DNA of 64,000 bases from Agapanthus africanus (Eukaryota > Streptophyta > Magnoliopsida > Asparagales > Amaryllidaceae), in contig JASDDO010000024.1 of assembly GCA_030015575.1 (NCBI GenBank), positions 215,904,996 through 215,968,995 on the forward strand, given 5' to 3'. Below, one piece after another: positions 29,073 through 40,017 of this stretch. How positions within the stretch are numbered: the first letter of the stretch is position 1; the number at the start of each line of letters is the position of its first letter. The notes under the pieces were generated by a model, which saw only the letters and a list, made by a program, of their open reading frames with translations, had not been told where the DNA came from and searched no databases. Both the position numbers and the translations under genes were made by a program.

Positions 29073-31186
29073 ATGCCTTCATCCGAGGAGTCTGTAGAAA
29101 TAGTTAAGGTTGAGTCGGACGATGAGGCTTCAGTTGTTGGAGCCGAGTCCAGAGGGTCTTCCGCCTCTTTGGCTGTAGATAGCGGAGAGAGTTCTCCTGC
29201 TGCTCCATCTATGTCGGGCTCGTCCCATAGAGTCAGGGCTACCCGCGTCGCTCGCCGTAAGGCGACGACAAGGGCCCCTAATGTGCGCATCAGGAACGCT
29301 CGTGATGCGCCCTCCGTACTGACGGATGTGGACGAGCTTACCGTGATTCAAGCTCGATTACATATCCCCTCTAACTATTCACTTCGTTTAGCTAGAGAGG
29401 GCGAACAAGCGGACCAAGCGCAGGGCAAGGAGATCTCCTTGTATTTAGAAGCATTTCGGGCAGGAATGCGTCTGCCTTTCTCGACCAAGATATGTGGGGT
29501 GCTTCGTTGCTTCCATCTTACCCCGGGCCAGCTAGCGCCGAACTCGTGGAGAATCCTCCATGGGTTTCTGGTCCGGTTGAAACTTGAAAACATCCCTTTC
29601 AGCTTAACCCTTCTTGTTTCTTTCCTCTGTTATAAGAATCACCCCGGCACCGATAAGGACGAGCCGAGCTGCGTGTAATTTTCCTTCAAAAAACGTAAGG
29701 GAGGGATGGCCGGGCCAAGAGTGGTAGTCGTTCCTTCTTCCATTCATGAATGGAAGGAGAAGTTCGTATTCGTCGTGCCACCCGAAGGCGAGGATTGGCA
29801 TGTGCCTATACAGTGGCACATGGCCGATTGCCCGAGGGCGAAACCATCATCCTCACCCGAGGTAAGGGTAGTATCTTTGTGGGAGTCGATCCAGCGGGCC
29901 GATGTCCTGCTTTCTGAGCAGGCTCTGAGTTAGGCTGGGCTCAGCCCTGCGCGTTTTCTCGGTAAGTTAGGGCCATAGAAGATCTATTTAGACTTTAATA
30001 AATGTTGCTTGCTCTTTTCATTGTTACTAACTCTTTTTGTGTATTTTCCTTTTGCAGAACAAATGGACCGAACCAAGTTTCTAGCCGCTATGGCCACGAA
30101 GTCTTAGAAGAAGATCGGGGGCGGAAGCTCGTCCAGGCCCGACCCAAGCTCGGCCCCGAAGCCAACTCCACAGGCAAAACCTTCCGCTGCGCCCCGAGAC
30201 CCGGAAGACAGGCATGGGGGAGCCAGAAGCATGCACGGGACCCGGCGCCCCGGACGAGGGAGGAGGAGGAGGAACCCACTAACGTTCCCCTCAAAAGGCA
30301 TAAAAGAATGGTCTCTCGGGCGCCCTCCACCAGAATTCCAGTGCAGGAGGGGGACTTTTGCTTCGGGGTGCCATCGGGGCTCTCCATCGCCGATAGCCTG
30401 CTCTCCGACATGGAGCAAGCAGCTGGGGGAAAGATTCCCCGCGGGACCCTGAAGGCCGAGGTGGCAGCAATTGCTCAGGAGGCGGTTCAGGTCAGTATCT
30501 GTTTTCCTTTAAGAATTTTTTTTTTCAGTTTTAACATTTCTAACTCCTTTTGCTGCTTTCCTCAGGTCTTCCACCACTGCGCCCTGATTGGCAATATGGA
30601 ATCCGAGGAGATAGCACCGGCTATGAAGAAGGCGGGTGAATCGTCCTCGCGAGAGGAGGATCTGCGCCTTCATCTGCAACATGCGGAGGAGAAGATAGCC
30701 TCCCTCGAAGCTCGAGTGGTCGCCGAGGAGCTGACAAATTTCAAGTACAAGAAGTCTCACCGACTTCTGAGTGAATCCAACCGGGCCATCCAGGCTAAGT
30801 TGGAGGAGGTTTTCAACCTCTATAACACAATGAAGAAGTTGAGGGATATCAGCAGAAAGGATGCTTGGGTGGCGCTCGATACGGTGAAGCTTGCCGAGGT
30901 CCGAGCGGTGAAGTCTGTGGAGAGGTATAAGGCGTTTGACCAAGTCTACGTCGACCTCGCTGAAGCCTCGGCCATCGTTTGGCACGAGGCCCTCGACGCC
31001 GTCAAGACGTCAATGCCAGAGTTTGTCGACGGTGAGCTCCGCGCTAAGTACCCGCTCTCCGAGGATGTGCCTCAGGGAGCGGACGCCGAGGTGGTCGCAG
31101 GGGGAGAAACAGTCCAAGAGACCGAAGCCCCAACCTTCGAGGACGGTGTCGACCAAGGCGAAATCCCGGCGGAGCCCATGGCCTGA
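29073..31186 (+). pseudogene. E2 antisense gene 1: Transposase_28-like domain plus coiled coil, three exons
   Basis: Exon 1 (29073-29961) is one frame with stops at 29676 and 29931. It has SLYLEAFRAGMRLPFSTKI, LTPGQLAPNSWRILHGFLVR and HEWKEKFVFVVPPEGEDW, the Transposase_28-like core. Intron 1 (29962-30057) has GTAAGT, a TTACTAAC branch site and TTTTGCAG, all intact. Exon 2 (30058-30490) carries a stop at 30105 and one frameshift. Intron 2 (30491-30565) has a GT start and CCTCAG end. Exon 3 (30566-31186) encodes the heptad-rich C terminus and ends in a Glu/Pro-rich tail. Compared with E1, splice sites are kept here but stops differ, so the two copies decayed independently. Function unknown. 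Confidence 0.75.
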
Positions 31187-31243
31187 GCTATCTTTTCTTG
31201 GGAGTTTTTGTTTTTATTTTTAAAATTTTGCAAGCCTCCGGGC

Positions 31244-31300
31244 ATTTTTGTAAGGCCGAGGAGCCCAAAATACCTTCCACAAATTTGAAATATAAATAAA
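31244..31300 (+). terminator. 3' cassette and poly(A) signal of E2 antisense gene 1
   Basis: TTTTTGTAAGGCCGAGGAGCC then AAAATACCTT, then AATAAA at 31295-31300, matching the cassettes of the other three antisense genes. Confidence 0.6.
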
Positions 31301-31679
31301 ATTGAGCTTATTTTCCTCTGCATAAATGTTTGTTTTCTGCATGAGTATTTTAGCTCGTCGGTCTTCTCCTCCTGCAAGTGTTAGTTCGTAGGTCTATGCC
31401 AGGATTTTTAGGTGACGATCACGCGTCGAGTGTAGGTCGAATAATAGCCAAGTGCAGGAAGGTCGTTACGGTACCATCGCGCTCCCCGGAGTCGAGGTGG
31501 CGATCGTTCATTTAGGATGAATCAAAAGATATCTCAAGGCTTGGAAGGTCGGTATCAGTCCATACCTCGGAGTCGAGGTGACGACCACGTGTTTTAGCCT
31601 GAGTAGAAAATCAGCCAAGTTAGAGTAGGTCGGCCATAACCGATTCTTCCTCAATGTGGGTCCTAGATCCATGTCTTCA

Positions 31680-32075
31680 TAGGGAAGGAATCTACCCCTC
31701 GGAGATTAGCCGAGCAGGAATCTGCTCGGTGGTCTCGAGAGGAGGGCTTTAGATCCTTAGCGTAGATAGGTAGGAAGCTACCCGCTAGGGATAAGCCGGG
31801 CAGGGAAGCTGCTCGGTTGCCTCGAGAGGAGGGCTTTAGATCCTTAGCGTAGATGGATAGGAAGCTACCCGCTAGGGATGGACAGGGCAGCGAAGCTGCT
31901 CGGTGGCCTCGAGAGGAGGGCTCTAGATCTTTAGCGTAGATGGGTAAGAAACTGGACCGGGCAGGGAAGCTGCTCGGTGGCCTCGAGAGGAGGGCTTTAG
32001 ATCCTTAGCGTAGATGGGTAGGAAGCTACCCGCTAGGGATGGACCGGGCAGGGAAGCTGCTCGGTGGCCTCGAAA
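31680..32075. repeat. E2 tandem array, about 5 units
   Basis: Units of about 83-87 bp, the same as in E1: GATCCTTAGCG / CGCTAGGGAT arms and CCGGGCAG / CTGCTCGG arms around GAAG. The mismatches are G:U on the plus strand. Confidence 0.8.
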
Positions 32076-32079
32076 GTTT

Positions 32080-32305
32080 CTAGTAAAGCTTGGTCGTTGC
32101 ATCAAACTCGGCGGACGAGGAATCTGGGGAGTCCGTGGCGTCTAGGGTTCGTGAGTACCGCCGAAGGGAATCGGTCGATGCTGCATTGGATCGGTTAGAG
32201 GAGGTTTCCTCGGTGTACCATCGACAAAGCTGCCTTAATCTCCGGCCCCCTTAGTTGTAATTTTTGTAAGGCTGAGGAGCTCATAATACCTTCTTAATGA
32301 ATAAA
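32080..32305 (+). pseudogene. Remnant of E2 antisense gene 2
   Basis: 32140-32240 aligns in pattern with the C-terminal part of E1 gene 2 (VREQYQRERAEEA region) but the 5' part and promoter are missing. The shared 3' cassette (32260-32290) and AATAAA (32300-32305) remain. Confidence 0.5.
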
Positions 32306-32504
32306 TTTTTTCTTTTTTGATGCGTATTCTCTCTTTTTATCCCTTCAGTATATTTTACACAATTTTTAAAACAAACCTAGGGGTCTCGGAACCGAGATAA
32401 GAAACAAAAGTTGTGCAAAAGGTCTCCTTTATGAGAGGACCTAGCTCAGGAGATTTAATTCAATGTCAATAAGAATTACATTTTTTCAAAAGAAGAAGAC
32501 ATGT

Positions 32505-33962
32505 TTATTTGTACAATTTGAGTTTTTCGGTGTTGTAGGGCCGAAGAAACTTATGCCCCCCGGCGTCTTGTAAGCGATATACTCCACCGGGCAATGTTTC
32601 TACTACGAGGAACGGTCCGTCCCATTTCGGGGAGAATTTATGCAGCCTTGCTTGGTCCACAAACTCATTCCTTCGCAAGACCGGATCTCCTGTCTTGAAG
32701 GCTCGATGTTTAACTCGGGCATTGTAGTAGCGAGCGATTTGCTGTTGATAGACGGCTGCTCTGATTTGCGCTCGATCCCACTTTTCCAATAACACGTCCA
32801 AGTTGGTCCGGAGTGCCGAGGTGTTCGCTTCATCGTCGAAGTGTTCGACTCTATAACTAGGCAGTCCGATCTCAGCCGGGACCATCACCTCGGTACCGTA
32901 GCAGAGGCTGAACGGGGTTTCTCCCGTTGGTGTTTTCTTCGAGGTTCGCAATGCCTATAGCACCTGCGGCAATTCCTCGACCCAGCTGCCATGTCTTCCT
33001 TCCAAGCAAGTCCTGAGTCCGCGTATAAATCCTCGGCTTGCTACCTCAGCTTGTCCGTTGCATTGCGGATGCATGACAGCGGCAAACTTCATTAGTATGT
33101 GGTAGTCGCTGCAAAATTCTTTGACTTTGTCGTTTTCGAAGTTGGTCCCGTGGTCGATAACGATGCACCTCGGGATTCCAAATCGAGAGATGATGTTGTT
33201 TTGCAGGAACTTTATAGTAGAGGCGACGTCTGGTTTTCTGATGGGCATGGTCTCTATCCACTTCGTGAAGTAGTCTACCGCGACAAGGAGGTATTTGTGT
33301 CCGCCCGTGCCGGTGGGCAGTTGGCCCACCATATCCATCCCCCATTGTGTATACGACCAAGGGGAACTGAGGGGCGTTAGCTCGGTAGCGGGGAGACGAG
33401 GTATGATGCCATGGAGTTGGCAGTTCTTGCATTTTCTGACGAGGTTCTTAGCATCCTGGAATATTCTCGGCCAATAATATCCTTGGAGCAACGTCTTCTG
33501 GACCTGGGTGCTGGCCCCTTGATGCGCTCCCCCGACCCCTTCATGTATCTCTCGTAGAACGTAGTCGGCTCGTGGGGGTCGACGCATCGGAGCAGGGGTT
33601 GATTGTACGACTTCTTGTAAAGGTTTCCATTGCTCCAGATGAAATGACGAGCTTTTACGCGAAGGCGGCAAGCCTCCCCTTGGTCCTTTGGAAGTATACC
33701 ATCTTTTAGGAACTCCACAAGGGTCTTCCTCCAATCTTGGCCTTCCTCCTGAGTAGTATATACTTGGAGCGTTACCTCCCCGTCTTCTACGTTGGGCCGT
33801 GGCAAGACTTCTAAGATGATGTTTTTTATGGCCGGCAGTATAGGAAGAAACGAGCTTGCTTAAGGCGTCGGCTTGAGTGTTCAGGATCCGGGGAATCTGC
33901 TCTACCTGGACTTCGTCGAAATTTTTGCGAAGTCTTTTTACCTCGGCCAGATATTTGATCAT
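32505..33962 (-). pseudogene. E2 integrase
   Basis: On the minus strand, 33962-32955 carries the end of aRNH, then a HHCC zinc finger (REIHEGVGGAHQG, then CKNCQLHG) and a catalytic core with GMDMVGQLP (first Asp), CIVIDHGTNFEND (second Asp) and HPQCNGQAEVA (Glu). The part 32951-32505 is the C-terminal domain (ETPFSLCYGTEVMVPAEIGL, then RYYNARVKHRAFKTGD and KWDGPFLVVETLPGGVYRL). The D-D-E triad is intact. A stop or frameshift at about 32952 splits the two parts. No chromodomain is seen, as expected for Tat. Confidence 0.87.
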
Positions 33963-35284
33963 GAGAGATTCCCGGGCCTCAAATCGCTCGGTTACTTGGC
34001 CGACAACTAATGCGGAGTCACTGCAAATTCGGATAGTCTTCAGCCCTACCCAGAGGCGATTGGCAATTTGGCTAACAAAGCCTCGTATTCCGCGGCATTG
34101 TTCGAAGCTCTGAACCCTAGCTTCAAAGAGTATTCCATCTCCGTTTCGTTCGGGCCTCGGATGATCAGGCCAGCCCTGCTCCCTTCCTCGGTAGAGGATC
34201 CATCCACGTAGAGCACCCAGTCGGGGATGGAGTCGAGTACTTCCTCGACCGAGGGACGTGGTTCGGGGCCCCGTGCTGCCGCTTCTTCTTTAGTGGGAAT
34301 TATGCATTCGACCAAGAAGTCTGCTAGGACCTGCGCTTTGATGGACAGCCTGGGGTGGTACTTGATGTCGAATTGGGATAATTCCCACCTCCATTTCTCC
34401 AGTCGTCTCGATGATTCAGGGGAAGCGAGAATAGTCCCTATAGGTCGCTCGGTGAGGATGAAGATGGTGTACGTCTGGAAATAGTGCCGTAGTTTTCTTG
34501 AGGCGACAACAAGGGCCAAGACTATCTTTTCTATGGCCGGGTATCTTGTTTCCGCGTCCTTGAAAACGCGGCTTACGTAGTACACCGGCTTCTGTACACC
34601 ATCGAATTTCCAGACGAGCACTGAGCCTGCAACTTGATCAGAGACCACGAGGTATAATAATAGCACGTCGCCTTCGACTGGTCGAGTGAGCAGCAGGGGA
34701 GTTGATAGGGGCGCCTTGAGCTGTTCGAAAGCGTTCTGACACTCCTCCGACCATTTGAACTTGGGAATTTTTCTTAAGGCTTTGAAGAACGGGAGACACT
34801 TCTCCCCGAATCTTGACATAAAGCGACTCAGAGCGACCACTCTTTCTGTGATCCACATGATCTCAACATTGCTCTTCGGTGTGGCCATGTTGAGAATGGC
34901 ACTGATCTTTTCTGGGTTTGCTTTGATTCCTCGATGGGTGACCATGAACCCGAGTAATTTCCCGCTGGTGACTCCAAACGCACACTTAGCTGGATTCAGC
35001 TTTATTCTGTACTTGCGCAGGAAGTCGAATGTCTCCCTGAGATCTTTGGTGTGCCCGTCCGATGAGGTTGATTTTACGAGCATGTCATCGACGTAAACTT
35101 CCATGTTCTTCATGATCTGTGGTTTGAACAGTTTGTTGACGAGGCGCTGATACGTGGCCCCAGCGTTTTTGAGACCGAAGGGCATCACTTTGTAGCAGTA
35201 TACCCCCCGATCTGTGGTGAACGCAGTAAGCTCTTCATCTGCCATGTTCATCCGGATCTGATTGTAGCCGAAGAAAGCATCCAT
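33963..35284 (-). pseudogene. E2 reverse transcriptase, RNase H and additional RNase H
   Basis: The frame 35284-34046 (412 residues) has VYCYKVMPFGLKNAGATYQR, MEVYVDDMLVKS (YVDD at residues 64-67), the connection/RNase H part (KPVYYVSRVFKDAETRYPA), the AQVLADFLVE linker and then the second RNase H beginning DWVLYVDGSSTEEGS with NNAAEYEALL. A frameshift near 34050 moves the last RNase H segment into the integrase frame (33962). Two RNase H modules in tandem are a Tat-lineage trait. Confidence 0.88.
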
Positions 35285-36126
35285 GGAGCTAAATAATTAG
35301 TGGACGGCCGAGCTGTTCACTAGCTGGTCTATCCGAGAGAGGGGATAGTTGTCTTTAGGGCAGGCATTGTTCAGGTCCGTGAAATCGACGCACATGCGCC
35401 ATTTCCCATTCGCCTTTTTGACCATGACCGCGTTCGTTAGCCAATCCGAGTAGTCAAGATTTCTAATGAAGTTGGCCACGAGCAATTGATCAACCTCGTC
35501 CTCAATCGCCTTTTGCTTAGTTGGCGCAAAACTTCGCTTCTTTTGTCGGACGGGTCTGGCCTTTGGGTCGACTCCGAGCCTGTGTGAAATAACTTTGGGA
35601 TCGATCCCGGGCATATCGCCGGTGTCCAGGCGAATACGTCTGAATTTCCTCGGAGGAAGCGAATCAAGTCTTCGCAACGGTCTCCTGTCAAAAGAGAACC
35701 GATCTGAACGGTCCGTCCATCGACCCCCTCGACGAGGGGGACTTCTGTCAACGCTTCTACCGGGGCTCCTCGGATTTCTTTCTGGTCGTCGCGTGTATCC
35801 AAAGACCCCTGGAAATCAGACGCGTATTCCCAATTATCGCCTTGCTCTCCGGCGGGGGATGTCGAGCCAAGGCAAATCTTGGCGATTTGCCGGTTCATAT
35901 AGGCCGGACCTATCCCTCTTGATCCAACCGGAATTTGATCATAAGGTGATAGGTCAAGATTTAAGCCTGGATGGCATTCAATGTAAGGCGTCCTAGGAGA
36001 ATGTTATAAGACGAAGGCACCTTGGCGACTAGGAAGTTCACCGGTAGGGTTTGCATGCGACCCGCTTCCTCGATGTTGAGGAGGAGGGTGGCCGTTTCCT
36101 CGGCCGGGATGGAGTGGCTGGTGAAC
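35285..36126 (-). pseudogene. E2 RT N-terminus and protease C-terminus
   Basis: The frame 35677-35297 reads KRSFAPTKQKAIEDEVDQLL, WLTNAVMVKKANGKWRMCVD and FTDLNNACPKDNYPL, then stops. 35898-35437 in another frame reads the linker with DTRDDQKEIRGAPVEALTEV. 36126-35900 gives NILLGRPYIECHPGL. The active-site half of protease is beyond the break at 36126. Confidence 0.82.
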
Positions 36127-36747
36127 TGTCACGCCCTACTTTCCAGAGTGCGCTAAGATCGGCACGTGACAGAGCCAACCATGCTACCTATGGCTAGGAA
36201 ACATCCCTCCACAGTCACATTACGGCTGTCTAGAAGATATCAAGAACAGGGAAATAAAAATAAACTATCTAGTACATGTCCATATGCCGGAATAAACGAG
36301 TCAAGAAATAATATGCGGAAGCAATAAATCCAAATAACAATAACAATCTGAAAAGTACGTCCCAAATACGGGCTCACAACAGGAAATCAAAGTGCGGAAA
36401 TAAAACTAAACTAAACTAGATACTAACAGGATCCTCACTGCTCGGCCTGTTGGCTGAAGTACTCCTGGTCAGCCTGCGAAAGAGATAATGGAACTGGGCC
36501 ATGCAAAACCCAGACGTCAGTGCGTCATAATATCACATAATAGAATATAATCAGGAGGTAACAAGATATGCAGGCTTGAATTATAAACAGTAACATGAAT
36601 GGAATAAGTAAACACGGATATAGAACAGTGAAGTGTATCAATGTATGTGACATGCGGTGATCAATCTAAACTGTGCTACTGGGTTATCTATTCTAAAGTT
36701 TGTTTGAAATCAATTTGTGTACTCCTCCATGTAACTCAAAAGAATAT

Positions 36748-36885
36748 GTCCCGTTATCCCCCGGGACCACGGATCAGGTAGTGGGAATCACAAATGACTC
36801 TGTCCCGTTATCCTCCGGGACTACGGATCAAGTAAGAATCATGAATGATTCTGTCCCGTTATCCTCGGGACCACGGATCAAGTAA
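36748..36885. repeat. Three tandem units of about 52 bp
   Basis: Each unit starts TGTCCCGTTATCC and continues with GGGACCACGGATCA. Starts are at 36748, 36802 and 36853. Confidence 0.85.
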
Positions 36886-37339
36886 TACCCTTTTAAGCTA
36901 CACTTCAATTACACTTTTGATTTCCCCATACCCCCAAAGTTATGTGTTCAAGTCAGGTATTGATAATCTGGAGCTAATGCCAACACAGGATCAAGCAGGT
37001 ACAGGTTTGTCTATATAGACAACAGGATACGTCCGTCAGGACGACAAGTCAGGATTGTCGGCATTAGGAACATGATCAGGTATCAAGTCAAGCAGTGGTA
37101 TATCAAGTCATGTCATGTAGTGCACATGTATCAAATTGATGCCCAATAGTAAAATGTAGCAAGTATCGAATCACGGTAAAAGTACGGATGCACAGTAAAA
37201 CATAGATGCACAAATGTCTATCATGGATTACATCTACAACTCCATGACTACGTATGAGGTACATTATCAAGTATGGGGTGTTAATACAACAGTAACATGA
37301 AATAATATGATTTGTAGATGCAACTATACATATAATAAA

Positions 37340-37770
37340 TGATACGGATGCACACGGGTATCCGAAAACAGTAAACATTAATATGGATGTACAATGCAAT
37401 CAACTTGTGATATTTTTATTCATATGGATGCAAAATATATAACATGGCATGTAGCAAGATAAACTTGCATGCGACTAGATATGTAAATAACGGTATGGAT
37501 GCATACGGGTACGAAAAACTGTAAAATTATAATATGGATGCACAATGAAATAAACATGTAATTTTTTTTATTCATATGGTTGCAACATATGTATCATAGC
37601 ATGTAGCAAGATAAACTTGCATGCGACTAGATATGTAATAAATGATATGGATGTGAACTGGTATCGTAAAACAGTAAAACGGTAACAGGGATGCACAATG
37701 CAATAAACATGTAATATTATTATTAATATGGATGAAAATATAATAACATAACATGTAGCAAGATAAACTT
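37340..37770. repeat. Tandem repeat of about 151 bp, about 2.8 copies
   Basis: The block containing GTAGCAAGATAAACTTGC recurs near 37448, 37599 and 37751 (spacing 151 and 152 bp), with 'ATATGGATGCACAATG'-type blocks at the same period. Confidence 0.85.
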
Positions 37771-38624
37771 GCCTGATCGGATTTCTAGACGGGGTGCGTA
37801 CGCTGCGTCTCATGTCGGGTAAACGTCGCAATGTACACACGCGTGCACAGAACAGGACCAGGCAAAGCAAGAACACGACCACGCTGGCTGGGGATGTCCA
37901 CTGGGTTGTTCGAATCATCGGCAGCGGTACGGCTCCGGAGATCACCGGAAAAATACGAGATTAAGAAAAGCAAGAAGAGAAGAACAAGAAGAAGAAGAAG
38001 AAGGTTGCACTGGGGTCTTTGGGGTTGGATCGGGGTATCTGGGACAGAGGAGGAGGAGAAACGATGACGAGCCATGGGTTTTCCGGTGATGGGCAGTGGG
38101 TACTAGGGTTCTCGTCGGGTGTCGGGTTTCTGCAGGGAAAGAGTCGGGCAGGAGGTGGAAGAGGAGAGAAGAAGGAGGAAGGTGATCGGAGAAGGAGATG
38201 ACGATGGGGTGGTTTCCGGCGGTGGGGTTTGCCGGCGAAGGGTGCAGATAAGGAGAAGCGGTCGGGGTCAGCAGCGTTTGTGGTTCTCGTTGGAGATGAA
38301 GTAGGAGGTGAGGTAGAAGAGGGTAAGGCGATGGAGACAACGACGGTGAGGATGGTGGCAAGAGGCGACGGCGATGCGGCAGAGGCGAGGCTAGGGTTGT
38401 AGTGGTGATGGGTTACTGCGGGGCTCGGGAGAAGGAGGTGAGGAAACGAGGTCGAGGAGATGGAGGCGATGACGGGGATGGCGAGGGTGGAGGCGGCGAG
38501 GGGCGACGACCGAGAGCGAGGGTAGGGGCATGGAGGCGAAGGCGGGAAGGAAAAAAAATTATGAATGAGGAAGAAGAGAGAGGACGTGGGGAATAGTGAA
38601 TAGTGTATAGGTAAATATAAAAAT

Positions 38625-38636
38625 AATATTTATAAG
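38625..38636 (-). promoter_or_regulatory. TATA-like box of the 36127-39269 LTR
   Basis: Minus strand TCTTATAAATAT upstream (in sense) of the CT/CG-rich leader. Confidence 0.45.
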
Positions 38637-39310
38637 AATATTATGTATGAGAGACAGAGAGAAGAGTTTGTTGTAGATTAGGATTTAAAATTATTTTAGA
38701 AAATATATAGAATATATTTTAACAGTAAAATATATAAAGAATATAATATTAGGTAAATTTAAGATTTCTGGCTAATATAAAAATAGTCCAAAACACGCCC
38801 GGATCGGGTCTAAAATTATGGTTTGAAAATACGGTTAATATACGTGTTCACCAAAACTAAAATAGGATATCTGGGTAACGAAAATAAATAACCCCAAGAA
38901 CGGATACACGTAGCGTGCACGTAGCTATCCAAACGAGTCCGTTTCACCGAACGGAACGAGAACACGATATACGGATGCTACAACAGGGTTAGGGGTATGA
39001 TGCAGGCCATACAAGATATTTTTAAAATATTTTATTTGAATTTATTTATTTTATTAAAACAAATGCAGATGCTTGATATAATGCAGTTATGCAGGACAAA
39101 CAACATGACAGTGCACAGATCCTCATAACTAGCCGGGATAAATCATAAACAGGAATCAAGACGGGTTTCCAGCATGCGGGTCGGATCGGATGCAAATACA
39201 GATGCCAATTATACTATTCGCACCCAAAACATAATAAATCAAGAAATAGCCATAAATAAAGAAATACCATGTTCCCTCATAAAATACAAGGAAAAACCCC
39301 AATGGGGCAT

Positions 39311-39533
39311 CACGTGCCCACACGTGACCAAGAGTCACGTGCTGACACGTGATAAATTCCCGAGTTCTTTAAAATAACAGAATTAAATTCTGGTTAAAAG
39401 CTTAATCAGTGGGTCACGTGCCGCAACGTGATGGGATCTTAAAAATTCTCCGAGTTAAAGGAAAGAAAATCCTAAACGGGGCATCACGTGCGCACACGTG
39501 ACAGGGGGTCACGTGCCAACACGTGATGGGTTC
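39311..39533. repeat. Paired G-box palindromes (upstream cluster)
   Basis: TCACGTG and CACGTGA are paired about 4-5 bases apart, for example 39310-39327, 39335-39352, 39412-39432 and two pairs at 39484-39530. CACGTG is the G-box bound by plant bHLH and bZIP factors. It lies upstream of the TATA box. Confidence 0.75.
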
Positions 39534-39952
39534 CTAAAGATCTCTGAACTAATAGAATTAAATTCTAATTAAATGGTCAATCGTGGGGTCGCATGCTAAC
39601 ACGTGATAGACTCTTAAACCTTCTGAACTAATAGAATTAAATTCTAATTAAAGAAAATCAAAATCTCTAATATTTCCCTAGATCTTTCCAAACAAAAAGA
39701 TTGCGCTCTGTAAAGTGGAGCACCGTTGGATTAAAAATCCAATGGTGATTAAAAATCACCAATTTACGAAAGATTCTATACAAGGAAAGATTTTCCTAAA
39801 AACTGCCAGGAACAACAAACAAAATATCTTTTAGATTAAAAATCCAATGGTAAATAAAATTCACTGAGTGATCTAAAAGATCATATTGGTTACAAAATCA
39901 ATCAAAATCTTTCAATAAAGATTGACTAAACAAACTGATTCTTTTCTTTCTC

Positions 39953-39962
39953 CTATAAATAG
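39953..39962 (+). promoter_or_regulatory. TATA box of E3 LTR
   Basis: CTATAAATAG, itself inside the palindrome TCCTATAAATAGGA (39951-39964). Confidence 0.65.
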
Positions 39963-40017
39963 GAGCCAAGAAGGGAAGGAAAAAAAAGAGATACAACAAC
40001 AGAGAGAAAAAAAGAAG

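Larger units (their letters stand above)
27780..36126 (-). mobile_element. Tat-lineage Gypsy element E2, gag end lost
   Basis: The left LTR (27780-28526) is followed by the same layout as E1: antisense gene 1 (29073-31186), tandem array, remnant of antisense gene 2, then on the minus strand integrase, RNase H, reverse transcriptase and the protease C-terminal part. Homology to E1 stops at 36126, in the middle of protease, where a TGTCACGCC LTR starts. The rest of protease, gag and the second LTR are not in the window. E2 therefore supplies the integrase that E1 lacks. All coding parts carry stops. Confidence 0.85.
36127..39269 (-). mobile_element. Tekay-type LTR-like sequence, other subfamily, incomplete
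   Basis: Begins TGTCACGCC like the LTRs at 2108 and 51963, directly inside the E2 protease. In sense (minus) it has a TATA-like box (38636-38625) followed by a leader rich in Pro/Ser/Leu codons (38600-37780), the same layout as in the other two LTRs. It carries two sets of tandem repeats (36748-36885, 37340-37770). The TGTAACA-type end was not found, and the sequence appears to stop where the E3 LTR starts (about 39270). The right border is uncertain. Confidence 0.55.

Noticed and set aside
37942..38361. Pro/Ser-rich 139-codon ORF on the minus strand
   Set aside because: Low-complexity leader of an LTR downstream of its TATA box; equivalent leaders in related LTRs are not conserved as protein.
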